Shown: positions 1 through 10,071 of the stretch, piece after piece
Layout of the letters: each line of letters opens with the position of its first letter
Position numbering within the stretch: the first letter of the stretch is position 1
Source of the DNA: Siphonodentalium dalli
Lineage: Eukaryota; Mollusca; Scaphopoda; Gadilida; Siphonodentaliidae
NCBI GenBank assembly: GCA_032622095.1
Contig: CP136063.1
Span: 89,195,980 to 89,259,979 of the forward strand
Length of the DNA stretch: 64,000 nucleotides
Direction of reading: 5' to 3'
Made by a program: the position numbers and the translations under genes
Notes under the pieces: generated by a model
The model's input: only the letters and a program-made list of their open reading frames with translations
Told to the model about the DNA's origin: nothing
Databases searched by the model: none

Positions 1-591
1 TATCTCAGCCATGGTTTATTGGCGCTCAGTGAAATTTGGCATAGTGTTTCACCTAGGGAGTGCTTTCGAAGGAGTGTCAAAATATGTAAAATGCCATGTT
101 TCTTGCATTTTCCATTCTATAGAGTCATCCATTTTTCTTTAGTGACAGGGCATATAAGTAATTAGTAAAGAACGGGTTAATGTCATATCCTCCTATTGTA
201 TGTACCTTATAGATATGGATTGCATGTTTAAAAGCTCTATTTAAATTTTTTTTGACAATTTACATATGTTTTTCAAATATCTCCTTCTGATATCTCAAAT
301 TCATTGCCAATAAAATTTGAGATTACTTCTTTTCCAAAAGGTTGCAAACAAATAGAATGTAAAAGTTTCAATTATTATGGCCATGAAAATAAGGTGTTAT
401 AAAATGTGTTCTCTGTGACCGTACATGAGAGTTATCACTGTATAACATGCAACAGTTTCTGCTTGAACACACAAATCTTTTTGCTGCAGAAACTAATAAA
501 GATTTTCTGATATGTAGTCAGGCCTAATATAGCTAAAGGTGTGTTTCTCCTAACATATGAAACATCCACTGGGAGAATCTGTTTTATCATG
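1..591. other. AT-rich DNA, no feature recognised
   Basis: This stretch has short spurious ORFs only and no repeat shared with the rest of the window. It may be intron or intergenic DNA. Confidence 0.5.
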
Positions 592-807
592 TACAGTAAT
601 GCTCTAATAATCGACTTCTTAACCACAGCAGAATTATGGGTAACTTTTCAGGATTTAGTCGGAAATATGGGTTGTTGCCATTCACCGGAAAGCTCTCAGG
701 GAGAGCTTTCCGATGAATGGCAACAAGCCATATTTCCAACTAAATCCTGAAAAGTTACCCATAATTCTGCTGTGTTTAAGGAGTCGATTAATTAGAGCAT
801 TACTGTA
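592..807. mobile_element. Family A foldback MITE, copy A1 (pogo/Tc1-like)
   Basis: The element starts TA-CAGTAATGCTCTAA and ends in the reverse complement followed by TA. The two arms are about 100 bp each and nearly perfect complements across a short loop around GAGCTCTC-type sequence. The TA at each end fits a TA target duplication. The CAGTAATGC-type terminus resembles pogo/Tigger ends of the Tc1/mariner group; that assignment is inferred from terminus and target, because no transposase is present. Small ORFs inside it are translations of the palindrome. Confidence 0.9.
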
Positions 808-886
808 CTTGGTTTTATCCAGCTGGGTCTGGCTGGGTTGTTAATAATTACAAGACAGGTTTGCCTCAATGACTACCTTTAACGAT

Positions 887-1622
887 TAAAGGCCTATTTA
901 ATTTTCGAGTCACCGACTATTTTTTGATGGTGCCTTGATATACGGTTTTAAAGGTACTCAATCCAATCAGACACTCCTAAATTACTATTTCTTTGGCTTC
1001 GGGGGTAAAAAATATTTCATTTGAGTCAAGGAACCCACCCATCAAAGCTCAGAGTGATTAGATATCAAATTTTGAAGTTTGTTATTTCTCAACATGTGTA
1101 ATAATATGTGGCCCAGAAATATGTGGTCAAATGGAGAGTTTCGGACAAAATTGCAGATGAAGATGGAAAACACTAAAATCAAGTGGTAATACGGTCAAAT
1201 TTCTTGATACTTCAGTGATAATACGGCCATATTTCGTTGAACAAATGTTGATAAATAACACGTTTTGGGAAATTTGATATAATAGTTGACAGTGGTTAGC
1301 ATTATTTTGTTGCAATAAATCGATTCTGATAACTAAAGCCTTTTTGAAGAAATGTTGTGGTTGTATCTTGATGGTATGGGGACCCTCTGATCGGATTGAG
1401 TACCTTTAATTACAATCTGTGCCATAAAATATGATTAAAATACTAAAATTCATCACCTTTTAGAATATCTGTGACTCAGAAGATGCCCATAGAGTAATAG
1501 AAAATAGCTGGAAACATTTCCCTGTTTTTTATCCCAGAATGCAACAGAATTCAAACTAATATATAGAGTTATTCCTCCTCCATTGAGAATAATAGAATTT
1601 GCAGTACAGTCCAGATGGAGTC
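887..1622 (+). mobile_element. Family K element, copy K1, interrupted by J1
   Basis: It begins TAAAGGCCTATTTAATTTTC, matching the left end of the intact copy at 6689. It follows that copy up to about 1622, where it is truncated. Family J sits inside it at 949-1408. Removing J restores the continuity seen at 6745-6770. It has no coding capacity. Confidence 0.8.
949..1408 (+). mobile_element. Family J TA-flanked element, copy J1
   Basis: The terminal inverted repeat is AAGGTACTCAATCC-RATCAGA at both ends, flanked by TA. The interior is alignable over its length with the copy at 60367, in the same orientation. It lies within family K, whose second copy at 6754 shows the uninterrupted target. 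TA target and short TIR suggest the Tc1/mariner or a related TA-targeting group. No ORF of note. Confidence 0.88.
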
Positions 1623-1816
1623 ATGTGACTATCGACTCACAAGAGAGTCTCGTGACTATTGCATGTTTTACAACCGGAGTGACTTTAATGTTGACATGAA
1701 AGTTTTCCGACTGAAGGAAGTTCTTAGAAACCACACTTTACTAATCTGATAAATACAAATAAAATGATCCCATAATATATTAGATTAGTCGGGAACCATG
1801 AATTCATTCTTATGCA

Positions 1817-2070
1817 TTAACCCTTCCATGACTGGAGCTTCCTTAAATTTTGCGAAGACCCTGTGCCAATGCATTCTCTTACATATGTCATAAAGAGCCT
1901 CACATAAGAGAATGCATTGGCCGAACAATATTTATATTTACCTTGACCTTGTAAGCCAGTGTATTCTCTATATATTCGAGGTTCCCTATGGCAGTCACAT
2001 ATATAATAGATTGCACTGGCACATGATCTTGAATGCTGCACCAGTACAGTTCCCGTCATGAAAGGGTTAA
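1817..2070 (-). mobile_element. Family F TTAA-flanked MITE, copy F1 (piggyBac-like)
   Basis: It starts TTAACCCTTCCATGACTGG and ends CCCGTCATGAAAGGGTTAA. Inside are two hairpin modules: one with CCAATGCATTCTC arms and one with the CCAGTGCATTCTC variant. TTAA at both ends with a CCC start is the signature of piggyBac-type insertion. No transposase is encoded. Confidence 0.85.
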
Positions 2071-2361
2071 AATGTGGTTAAATCATTAATATTTAATATA
2101 TGTATATATCATGATATAATTTATATGGTTAATACTAAAATAACTTGTTTTTTATTTATATGAAAAGCACAAACTGTGATATACATGTAGGATGTTGATG
2201 TATTCCTTTCTTTAGAAGGAAACATGAAGTTGGATTCAGAATTTATTTTCATTTATCATGTTCTGTTATATCCATGATTTCTATACAAATCTCATTTCCT
2301 AATTCCACAGCTATTTAATGTGAAACAAAGATGCATTGCAGTGCCATGGCAAGGAAATGAC

Positions 2362-2503
2362 TACAGTAATGCCCAAAGTATATGACCCTTTAATCACAGC
2401 AGAATTATGGGAACTTTTTCAGGATTTAGTCGGAAATATGGCTTGTTGCCATTAATCGGAAAGCTCTTATCGAGAGGGATCGATTATTTAGGATATTACT
2501 GTA
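2362..2503. mobile_element. Family A MITE, copy A2, internally deleted
   Basis: The left arm is recognisable from TACAGTAATGCCC. The right arm is reduced to its last 30 or so bases (CGATTATTTAGG to ATTACTGTA). The palindrome is therefore largely lost. Confidence 0.8.
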
Positions 2504-2516
2504 CCTTTCAAATTCA

Positions 2517-2624
2517 TAGGCCTTCCTAGTGGGTTCCCATAGGGAGCCTCGCATATATAAGAGAATTCACTGGCACAGGGTCTTTAATGCTGCACCAGCA
2601 ACACTCCCATCATGAAAGGGTTAA
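2517..2624 (-). mobile_element. Family F MITE, copy F2, end fragment
   Basis: It carries the segment GGGAGCCTCGCATATATAAG, then GCTGCACCAGC and CATGAAAGGGTTAA. This is the same end as F1. The other end is missing. Confidence 0.7.
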
Positions 2625-3060
2625 CATAGCTGTGAACTTGAGTAATTATTCAATTAAAATTTACTCAGGTTTATCACAATGTTTCTACAATCTGCTTCCA
2701 GTTGCAGCAAAGTTGTTGAGATATTAAAACTTTGTAGCGATCATATGCAACTGCAAATAGGCAGCAATATTGTCACCAACATTCTCTATTGTGCAAAGGT
2801 TATGCATCCAGAATTGGGGCAGGCAATGCATCTTTATTTATAGGGGAATTGATGATGGCATCACTCTTTCTAACACAAACTTCCACATAACATATATCCT
2901 AATCAATTCTGCTTAACATGTGAAAAACCACTTGATAAATATATTCCACCATTTTAAGTGGCATAACAACAGTTTTTACATGAATGGTGATGCCATCATT
3001 AAAATTCCTATTAAAGGGTGTCTGTATGTAAATGAAAATATGTATCTGTATATATAAAAG
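2625..3060. other. Unassigned AT-rich DNA
   Basis: No repeat or coding signal was recognised. A short CTGT-type microsatellite follows at about 3078-3092. Confidence 0.4.
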
Positions 3061-3185
3061 CAGATGATTTATCTGTACGTCTGTCTGTCTGTTTGCAATT
3101 TGTTTGCAATTTTTTCTCCCAGACCCCTGGATCTATTTAAATAAAAAAAATTGTTGTTGTGAAGGGAGCCTGTTTCAGCTATTAG

Positions 3186-3522
3186 AACTGAATTGGTCAT
3201 TCTCGGTGACAATTTGTCGCATGTTTTCTGCAAAAATACCCCCAGGATCTCGTAAACATCCAAAAAGACGCCCAGTATCTCCCAAATGTGCAAAAAGTCA
3301 CCCAGTGTCTCAAAGTCTCATAACAAAATCGATTTTAAATTAGTCGCATGTTAATTATTATCATTTTAGGGTGAAATTTTAATGGGTATTCCACTCGCGT
3401 TGAGGTTGACTGTTGCAGATGAACAAGACTGAGATGCTGGGTGACTTTTTGCATATTTGGAATATCCTGGGTGTGTCTTTTTTTCACGATACCATGCGAC
3501 AATGACTAATTCAGTCATATTT
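3186..3522. repeat. Imperfect foldback (R) with an internal 30-bp tandem repeat
   Basis: The left side (3186-3320) and the reverse complement of 3431-3522 share CTGAATTGGTCATT-like ends and the run GCAAAAAGTCACCCAG. Within the left arm a unit of about 30 bp (AAAAAGACGCCCAGTATCTC and variants) occurs three times. It is probably a decayed inverted-repeat transposon; its ends are not exact. Confidence 0.5.
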
Positions 3523-3638
3523 ATACATGCTCAATGAATTAATTTGATATGCTAAAAATAAGTCAAACGAGAAAGCGAACATGAACATAAGCAACAAATT
3601 CAAGACACTTTCTGATTATACATATAAATTGATATAAA

Positions 3639-3856
3639 TAAAGTAATGCTCAAAATAATTGACTCCTTAACCACAGCATAATTATGGGTAACTTTTCAGG
3701 ATTTAGTCGGAAATATGGCTTATTGCCATTCATCGGAAAGCTCTCCCTGAGAGCTTTCCAATGAATGGCAACAAGCCATATTTCCGACTAAAATCCGGAA
3801 AAATTACCCATAATTCTGCTGTGGTTAAGGAGTCGATTATTTAGGGCATTACTGTA
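3639..3856. mobile_element. Family A MITE, copy A3
   Basis: A full foldback with both arms of about 100 bp. The left terminus is mutated (AAGTAATGCTC for CAGTAATGC), and the right end ATTACTGTA is intact. Confidence 0.88.
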
Positions 3857-4181
3857 CAATGTAATCTAAGTTAACTATAGACCCACATATAAATAGTGGA
3901 CTTGTCTTAGACTTTCTATTTCCAGAACCATGAGATTCCATGTCGGTAGCGCCAATCAGAACTCACTATTAGTACCACCAAGATAAAAGAGTCCAATTGA
4001 AACGATTAACATAGTGCGATGTAACATAATTTTTTGGGGAAGACCGCAATATATTTGTTCTAAAGCGGCACCCACTTCCATTGATACTGACAATTGGTGT
4101 ATAGGTAATGTTCTATTTATAATGCTTCAAGTACTGAAGCGGCCAACAGACCCCTTTAATTTCACACTTAAAGCTGTCTTC

Positions 4182-4611
4182 AAGTCTGCAAATAGTGTGT
4201 CTGTCACTAGCAGAATGAGGTCCCCAGAGGGTGATATTAGTTATGCTATCCCTCATTGTGGGCTAGCATCACCAAATTCACCTTCTGGGGACCTCATTCT
4301 GTTTAGGTCTCAACTGCTATGAGAGACCTAGGATCAGATTGAAGTTCCCCATTTGAATTTGGTGATGTTCACCCATTAGTCACCTCGATTATGCATTTTA
4401 TCTTCTACAAATTAGGGGATGTAGAAACTGAACAGAAGGGAAATAGTAACTAAAAGCAATGTTAATTTTGAGACAATAGATACTTCCTAGAAGATGAGGC
4501 CTAAGCAGAATGATGTTCCTAGAGGGTGAATTTGGTGATATTAGCTGGTCACTAAATTCACCCTCTGAGGACCTCATTCTGCAAATGAGAGAAACATTAT
4601 TTGCAGGCTTG
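4182..4611 (+). mobile_element. Family B two-hairpin element, copy B1
   Basis: The termini are AAGTCTGCAAATAGTGTGTC and the complement of AAGCCTGCAAATAATG. Each end carries a hairpin with arms CAGAATGAGGTCCCCAGAGG and TGAATTTGGTGA-type sequence. The middle is non-palindromic and shared with other B copies (AGTAACTAAAAACAATG-like). Flanks GCTGTCTTC (4173-4181) and GCAGTCTTG (4612-4620) match 7/9, fitting a 9-bp target duplication as in MULE-like elements. Confidence 0.82.
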
Positions 4612-5692
4612 GCAGTCTTGTTTATTATTTGTTACTGGAGAATATTTGTTATGTTCATGTTTCATGTTATATATTACATACATGTATGTTGAATCTATTC
4701 CGCTTCAGTTGCTTGCTTTATTTATTCTCTTGCCATTTTGTAAGGATCCTAAGAAGATTACATATTACTGCAAATAAATGTTTCTAAAATTAAAACAAGT
4801 TTCTCATGCCTTATCACTACCCAGGACTTTCAGGAAGGACAAAAAAGTGGAGGGCGCCATAATTATTTTCTACAGATATCTTATGTAAACTTCTAATGTA
4901 GTTTCTAACCTCATTATGATTCAACTAGCAGATTGATAACCCATTTTATCTCAAGAACCCCTCCCACAAAAAAAAGAAGACAAAATATCAAATTCCCATA
5001 TGGTATTGGGGACAAGCCTTTGTTAGTGATTTTGTATGCTCAAATTTATGCACTTAGCTAGTTATATTCCCCACAATGTATAATAATTGGATGTCCCGCA
5101 TGTCCTAATTGTCTGTTTGGAGAAATCCTGTTTTAATAGTAATTTATTTCCTGTTATTAAAGAGTGATTGAAGTAATTCCTATGTAATATGGTTGCAATG
5201 TTTCTTGAGAGAAACCTAATTTTTCATAATAGGAATTCAATATCTGTTAAAGCCACAAATAAATTTTGAAACATTTTCCACAATCGTCAGGTAATCATCA
5301 ACATGATCAGGGTGGAGGAACGTCCACATATCACAGTTTGGACATATGTATTTTATTTAGGGTTTTGTTTAGCTAACAAAATAGTAATCAAAATTGAAAG
5401 CTTGGGGGGGGGGGGATCGGGGACACTTTCTATAGTATACAAAAAAACTGACGGGAGTCCACACTGTCCATGGTGACTTTATTCAAAGAAACTATAGAAA
5501 TTCACTGACCTCACATTATACTGAAGTCATTAATGGCACATATGATTCTTGAATTCTTTTAAAATTGGTGGATAGCTATTGCAGTTCAACCATAAATATA
5601 TTTGTTCACTTGAAATCAGCAGAGTAAAATTCATGAATATGTCCAGTTTCATTTTTTGCTGATAAATATCGATTTCATTTCTGTGACTGACA
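4612..5692. other. Unassigned DNA with a poly-G run
   Basis: About 1.1 kb without a recognised repeat or ORF. A G run lies at about 5403-5414. Confidence 0.45.
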
Positions 5693-5927
5693 TTAACCCT
5701 TCTTACCGAATGGACTCCCCCATTCAGTTATAAAAGTAAACATTGGAATTGTGTACTATTCATTTGGAGGGGTGTTAGGTAATAAAGGCAGAAGAGAGAG
5801 AGAGAAAACAAATAATACAAGAGCAGAATGATTCATATTCATTGGGGAAAATGTTCAGATAATACGTTCAACAAACGACCTATGGTCATTTTGTTGATCT
5901 TATTATCTGAATATTTCCTAACTGAAC
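5693..5927 (-). mobile_element. Family G TTAA element, copy G2
   Basis: It begins TTAACCCTTCTTACCGAATGG and contains the family G hairpin (AATGTTCAGATAATACGTTC, CAACAAACGACC and the complement near 5885-5920). It is in reverse orientation to the copy at 44893. The far end is degraded, and a short GA microsatellite (about 5790-5803) lies inside. Confidence 0.65.
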
Positions 5928-6112
5928 TACACATCAGTTGTAGCGAGATCGGATGGTTGTGGCATCTAATAATATTAATGCCTTGTAGTGGTAATTATAT
6001 GAAAAGTAATTGAAGGCAATATGTACTGGTGGGGTTATTAAATTAAGGGAACTCAAGGCCTTCGATCGAAGTGGATTCATGGGAAATAACATAAAAATGT
6101 CCTGTTAGGAGA

Positions 6113-6660
6113 GCTATCAATAATAAATATCAAAATAAAGATTATCTGTTTATCCATGTTCTTCTTGATAATTAACAAGTGGAAATGCACAAAGAAGGAT
6201 TACAACTCCAAAGATTGAGATATCTTAGGTATTAAAGAGCCTGACACGTTTCTTCGCTAGTGCGAGTCATCGGAGGCCTCAGGTGCATAAATTTTTTTTT
6301 TGATTCACCCTTACTGGCCCATAGAAAAAATCCCAACTTGAAGGATATTCTGGTCAGAGCAAGGATCCCTAACCAATCACAGGTTTGTGGGACCTTCATA
6401 AAAGGATACCACAGTAGCTGACCACTTCCGTATAACAAAACACCCAGTCAACTTAAAATACCAAGTTATATATGTCCTGAAAACTGACCCAGAGACATAT
6501 TCCTCAAAAAATGAATAGGAAATCAGCGGAGATCAACTGGATGTATCGACTGAGAATGCTTCAACCATTCGGGATGAATAAGAAAGACTTCTATAAATAG
6601 ATTGTTTATAATGTTCTTCTTGATGGTGAATTTTTTACAGACTTTTATATTTTGCACATT
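6113..6660 (+). repeat. Repeat S, split by an insertion
   Basis: The outer parts 6113-6169 and 6611-6660 match the uninterrupted sequence at 49840-49938 (AGGAGARCTATCAATAAT to TTTTACAGACTTTTATA). A 441-bp insertion lies between them. Confidence 0.6.
6170..6610. mobile_element. 441-bp insertion flanked by a 14-bp target duplication
   Basis: ATGTTCTTCTTGAT occurs at 6156-6169 and again at 6611-6624. The uninterrupted relative at about 49880-49900 has it once. A 14-bp duplication is typical of LINE-driven retroposition, but I see no poly-A tail and no clear RNA polymerase III box. The element type is open. A 68-codon minus-strand ORF inside is unrecognised. Confidence 0.55.
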
Positions 6661-6688
6661 TGCCCACTGCTGGTGCCTTGGGTCACTT

Positions 6689-7181
6689 TAAAGGCCCACT
6701 TAATTAATTTTCGAGTCACCAATTTGTTTTTATAGTGCCTTGATATTCAGTTTTAATAACAATCTATGCCATAATATGATTCAAATACTATAATTCATCA
6801 CCATTTGAAACGTCTGTGTATCAGAAGATGCCCATAGAGAAATAAAAAACAGCTGAAATCATAGAAAGATTTCCCCCATTATGGTTCCCAGAATGCATGC
6901 AACAGAATTCAAATTAAATATGTATTTTCAATGGAAATGGAATAACTATCTTTAAGATATACAGTTATTCCCCCTCCATTGAAAATAATACACTTTGCAC
7001 TACAATTCAGATGAAACTTAAGCACAAAAACACATCGGTAAAACAACACGTTCACATTTTATTACAGGGATAAGTTGATAATACAATGTTTTGGAGCTTC
7101 CTCTTTCAAATGGTACCGTATATAATATGGCATATATTTTATATATGTGATCTGCGGTTTCGAAAATTAAGTGGGCCTTTA
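6689..7181 (+). mobile_element. Family K TA-flanked element, copy K2, intact
   Basis: TA-AAGGCCCACTTAAT at the left and the complement ATTAAGTGGGCCTT-TA at the right. A secondary hairpin sits inside around TTTTCAATGGAAATGG and CCCTCCATTGAAAAT (6930-6985). At 6754 it shows the empty J target. No coding sequence. Confidence 0.85.
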
Positions 7182-8865
7182 ATGCAGCATTACCAGTATC
7201 CAAGTACTGAAGTCCCAGTAGGGGAAAGTAATCGTAATTAACTGAACTGAAGTGATTTTTATTGGTAATCCAAAGTATGCATATACATTTGTATATTGTA
7301 GTAATTTGTACACAATAACAATGGAGCTCTGTAGAAGGCATGGCTTAAGTTAAGGACCAGAGCGCTATTATGCAGCATTACTTATAAACAATGTAATTCA
7401 GTTACATTTTCATTACATTCTATATTGCATTCGAAACATTTTAAATCATTATCAAGTTTGCAAATTATCACACTGGTCAAGTCACAAGCAATAAAATTTC
7501 ATTTGAAATTAGCTTCCCGGCACGGTAGTGGTTAAATCAAGATAGATAAGAGCGCTTGTGCGGAAGATCCCACAATGCATCAGTCAGTGCGCGAATGGCG
7601 AAACAACCGTGTCAATGAAAGTAGAAGTTTACAGACTTTGCTGTGCGTCCATGTGTGACAAATCCTTTGAATTTACACAATTGTTGTCATTTGAATGGTA
7701 GAAAATTGAAAAGGTCATTGTGTCAGAGAATAATTGTCATCGATATTGAGGTCTTCGCACTAAGTTGTGAACTTGTAAGTTTTTGTTTTGGTTGGAGATG
7801 CCAACCAAATTACTCAAAGAATCGAAATGGCATTCAAGAATCTCTGCGATTCTTATTTATATATGCGCGTAGTTTATACGAGGAAGTAGTATATATCTTG
7901 GCGAACTGTATATGAAGTTACAGAACTCGGCATAATTTCTTTTTAACTGTTTTTGAAACTTCCAAAAGTTCAAGATTCTTTTTTCCAGAACTTTTTGAGT
8001 TTGTAACTTTGAAAGTTTTACAACTTTTTTTGACAAAAAGGTGTGCTTAGAAATAGTCAAACTCTGACTCCATGATAGTCCTATCACCATATCGCTTATG
8101 AAAACGCAAAGCACAGATATGCACCCGGCTCCTGATTAGATCAGAACTAGTAAACGGGTCAAGGTGAACCAGCGATCGATCTTCATGTATAATAGCACGA
8201 TCGGGCTAAAATAGATCGATTGGTCTTCCTGACACAGTGCTCACTGTTCTAAGAGAGGGAACTCTAAATTTCTCGAATATTGAAATTTTGTTTGTTTGAA
8301 GATTTGTACATGTTTATGTTGAATATTCTCAGACTCTCAGTAAATAATTATTATAGATCGATCAGTGGTTCCCCCAGACGTGGTAAAGACTAAAGTGCCT
8401 TCAGTTTCTGCTGCAGCTCCAGGCTCAGTTGACAGGCCTATTGGAGTATTGTTTTATAATTAAATATTAGCTAGTACATGTAGCTCCTGAAGTCAGTCAA
8501 TATAATTAAATAGTCCTATTTGTAACATGTTTTTAACTTGAAATAAAATAATTAAGACGACCCAAAATTATTGAAAGTTCAGGATCTTCTTAGCCTAGGC
8601 CAATTATTTTCAATTATTAAAATAATGCCCCTAGAACTGGTTAAAGGTCGGGGATGGAGTGGCTATTTTAAAGAATGATATGCTGAATACTCTCACAGCT
8701 CTTAGGTTGGAAAAGATTTGACCCTGAGAAGAATCAACCGGGAAGATTTGCCACACAAAGGGATCGATTGTTCAATCAAGGCAGAAAAATCATTGGCCAA
8801 ATCTTTCTGATCCTCAGCTCTTGAGCCTGCAGTGCTGAGGGATAATGAACAGCATACCATTCTTC
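7182..8865. other. Mostly unassigned DNA with a CpG-containing patch
   Basis: No repeat copies were recognised. The only notable sub-region is the promoter-like patch at 7535-7780, annotated separately. Several ATCGATC-type words occur around 8170-8220 without a recognised meaning. Confidence 0.45.
7535..7780 (+). promoter_or_regulatory. Possible promoter and non-coding first exon
   Basis: In AT-rich, CpG-poor surroundings this patch contains GCGCTTGTGCGGAAGATCCC and GTGCGCGAATGGCGAAAC, which include an ETS-like CGGAAG core and an E2F-like GCGCGAA. About 180 bp downstream is a consensus splice donor, ACTT|GTAAGT, at 7775. Together they could be the promoter and untranslated first exon of a plus-strand gene whose start-codon exon is the candidate at 24316. 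This is inference from motifs only; such motifs also occur by chance. Confidence 0.25.
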
Positions 8866-8989
8866 AAGTCTGGATATAGTGTGTCTGACATTTGCAGAAT
8901 GAGGTCCCAGAGGATGAATTTAGTGATGCTTTCCCACACAGCATGCTGGCATCTCCCAATTCACCCTCTGGGGATCTCATTCTGCTTAG
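8866..8989 (+). mobile_element. Family B element, copy B2, left hairpin only
   Basis: It starts AAGTCTGGATATAGTGTGTC and forms the complete left hairpin, ending CTCATTCTGCTTAGA. The middle and right hairpin are absent because of the adjoining nested insertions. Confidence 0.75.
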
Positions 8990-9157
8990 ACTAGGGCCCA
9001 GTCGACATAAATTTCGACTCAGTATATCATATAAATTCATCTGAGTCGAACAGGACTGGCCGGAAAGCTATTTCCAGACTTGGGGGATATACCAGGAAAT
9101 TCCTTGTTTTGATTGGAAGCGGTACCAGAAACCACTAAGTTAGCCGCGCTAACCCCG

Positions 9158-9252
9158 ATTGGCTAACCGATAACAGCTGCGCGTGTCCCGTAAAAATAGC
9201 TCAGGTGTCATCAAAAACACGTGTGTATATTGAGTGTATATTGATATAAAAG
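9158..9252 (+). promoter_or_regulatory. Promoter-like motif array inside the 8999 element
   Basis: In order: ATTGGCT (inverted CCAAT box) at 9158, CACGTG E-box at 9218-9223, and TATAAAAG at 9245-9252. A start codon follows 66 bp after the TATA box. Order and spacing fit a TATA promoter reading plus. A cAMP-response palindrome TGACGTCA also occurs downstream of the ORF near 9468. Confidence 0.4.
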
Positions 9253-9317
9253 AAAGACATTTATTCATCGGTAAAACTCGTTTTCGACGCTTTTAATAAT
9301 CTCATCACAATAGGAAA

Positions 9318-9419
9318 ATGAGTGTTACAGTGGACAAAGACCGAAACGATGTGTTATTGAAGTGTGTTTCGTCTATCTTGAAAGAGACAGTTATTTCAGA
9401 GTTGGAATCTGAACAATAA
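9318..9419 (+). CDS. 33-codon ORF inside the MULE-like element
   Basis: The ORF begins AAAATGAG (purine at -3) and encodes MSVTVDKDRNDVLL followed by a charged, helix-like stretch ending ELESEQ. The stop codon overlaps AATAAA at 9415-9420, a canonical polyadenylation signal. It lies 66 bp downstream of a TATAAAAG box. I do not recognise the peptide. It could be a captured first exon, a genuine micropeptide, or chance. Composition is more protein-like (acidic and basic residues, few aromatics) than the palindrome-derived ORFs elsewhere. Confidence 0.3.
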   Translation: MSVTVDKDRNDVLLKCVSSILKETVISELESEQ

Positions 9420-9573
9420 ATCTGCGCATAAATTATTCCTTATTTGGAATGTCTGCGACATCAGTATGACGTCACGATATTGGGGGAAGCCCATTGTTCT
9501 GGAAATGGTTTTTTAAATGAATTCGTGTCAACGTAATATTATAATTATTACGGAGATGTTTACGTCGACTGAC

Positions 9574-9665
9574 TAGGGCCCTGCGAAATGGGCATTTTCA
9601 TTTTGAATCGAATCTCGAATCAAATCGGCCAAATGATTCCGAATCGGATCGAATATCGAAAGTCT
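9574..9665 (+). mobile_element. Left end of a hAT-like element, partner end not found
   Basis: TAGGGCCCTGCGAAATGGGC is followed by GAATCG-rich sequence, the style of many animal hAT termini (TAGNG). No matching right end is visible downstream. It may be a broken copy. The 8999 element is inserted at its very start. Confidence 0.45.
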
Positions 9666-10071
9666 CATCATTGCATCAGACATACCAATAGTGAAGATGT
9701 TGATATCACATGACTGAATGGCAGTTCGGCTAGCAATTTTCTCACTTCGTAACAACGATAAATGATCGTCAGTATATAATGTAAATTTTATCCATAAATG
9801 TATAAAATTCACATTTGACTCTTTCACCACCGAATTTACTTAAGTAAATTGGACAGGACACCAGGTTTAAGCAGTATACATGTATATGGAAATGCTATGT
9901 CTCAGATGTAGGGCATTCATACTAGTATTTATATAGCGGTATATGGTAGTTATGGAAACCAATATATTGTCATGACCAATGATGATTGTCCATCAATTTG
10001 CATCACCTGCTGATGGATGACATCAGGTAATTGTGGTGACGTCACCATGGTAACGCATGTCAGGTGTGAAC

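Larger units (their letters stand above)
8999..9571 (+). mobile_element. 573-bp element with 9-bp target duplication (MULE-like)
   Basis: The termini are CAGTCGACATAAA and TTTACGTCGACTG. ACTAGGGCC flanks it at 8990-8998 and 9572-9580, a perfect 9-bp duplication. A 9-bp duplication with TIRs is characteristic of Mutator-like elements, so the class is inferred. The interior is not repeated in this window. It holds an inverted CCAAT box, an E-box, a TATA box, a short ORF and AATAAA (see separate entries), which looks like captured gene or promoter sequence. It is inserted in what looks like the first bases of a hAT-type end. Confidence 0.75.

Noticed and set aside
4014-4322. 102-codon ORF
   Set aside because: It runs into the left hairpin of family B copy B1 and has no independent support.
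6232-6438. Possible retroelement protein tail on the minus strand
   Set aside because: I could not identify any reverse transcriptase or endonuclease motif in it.
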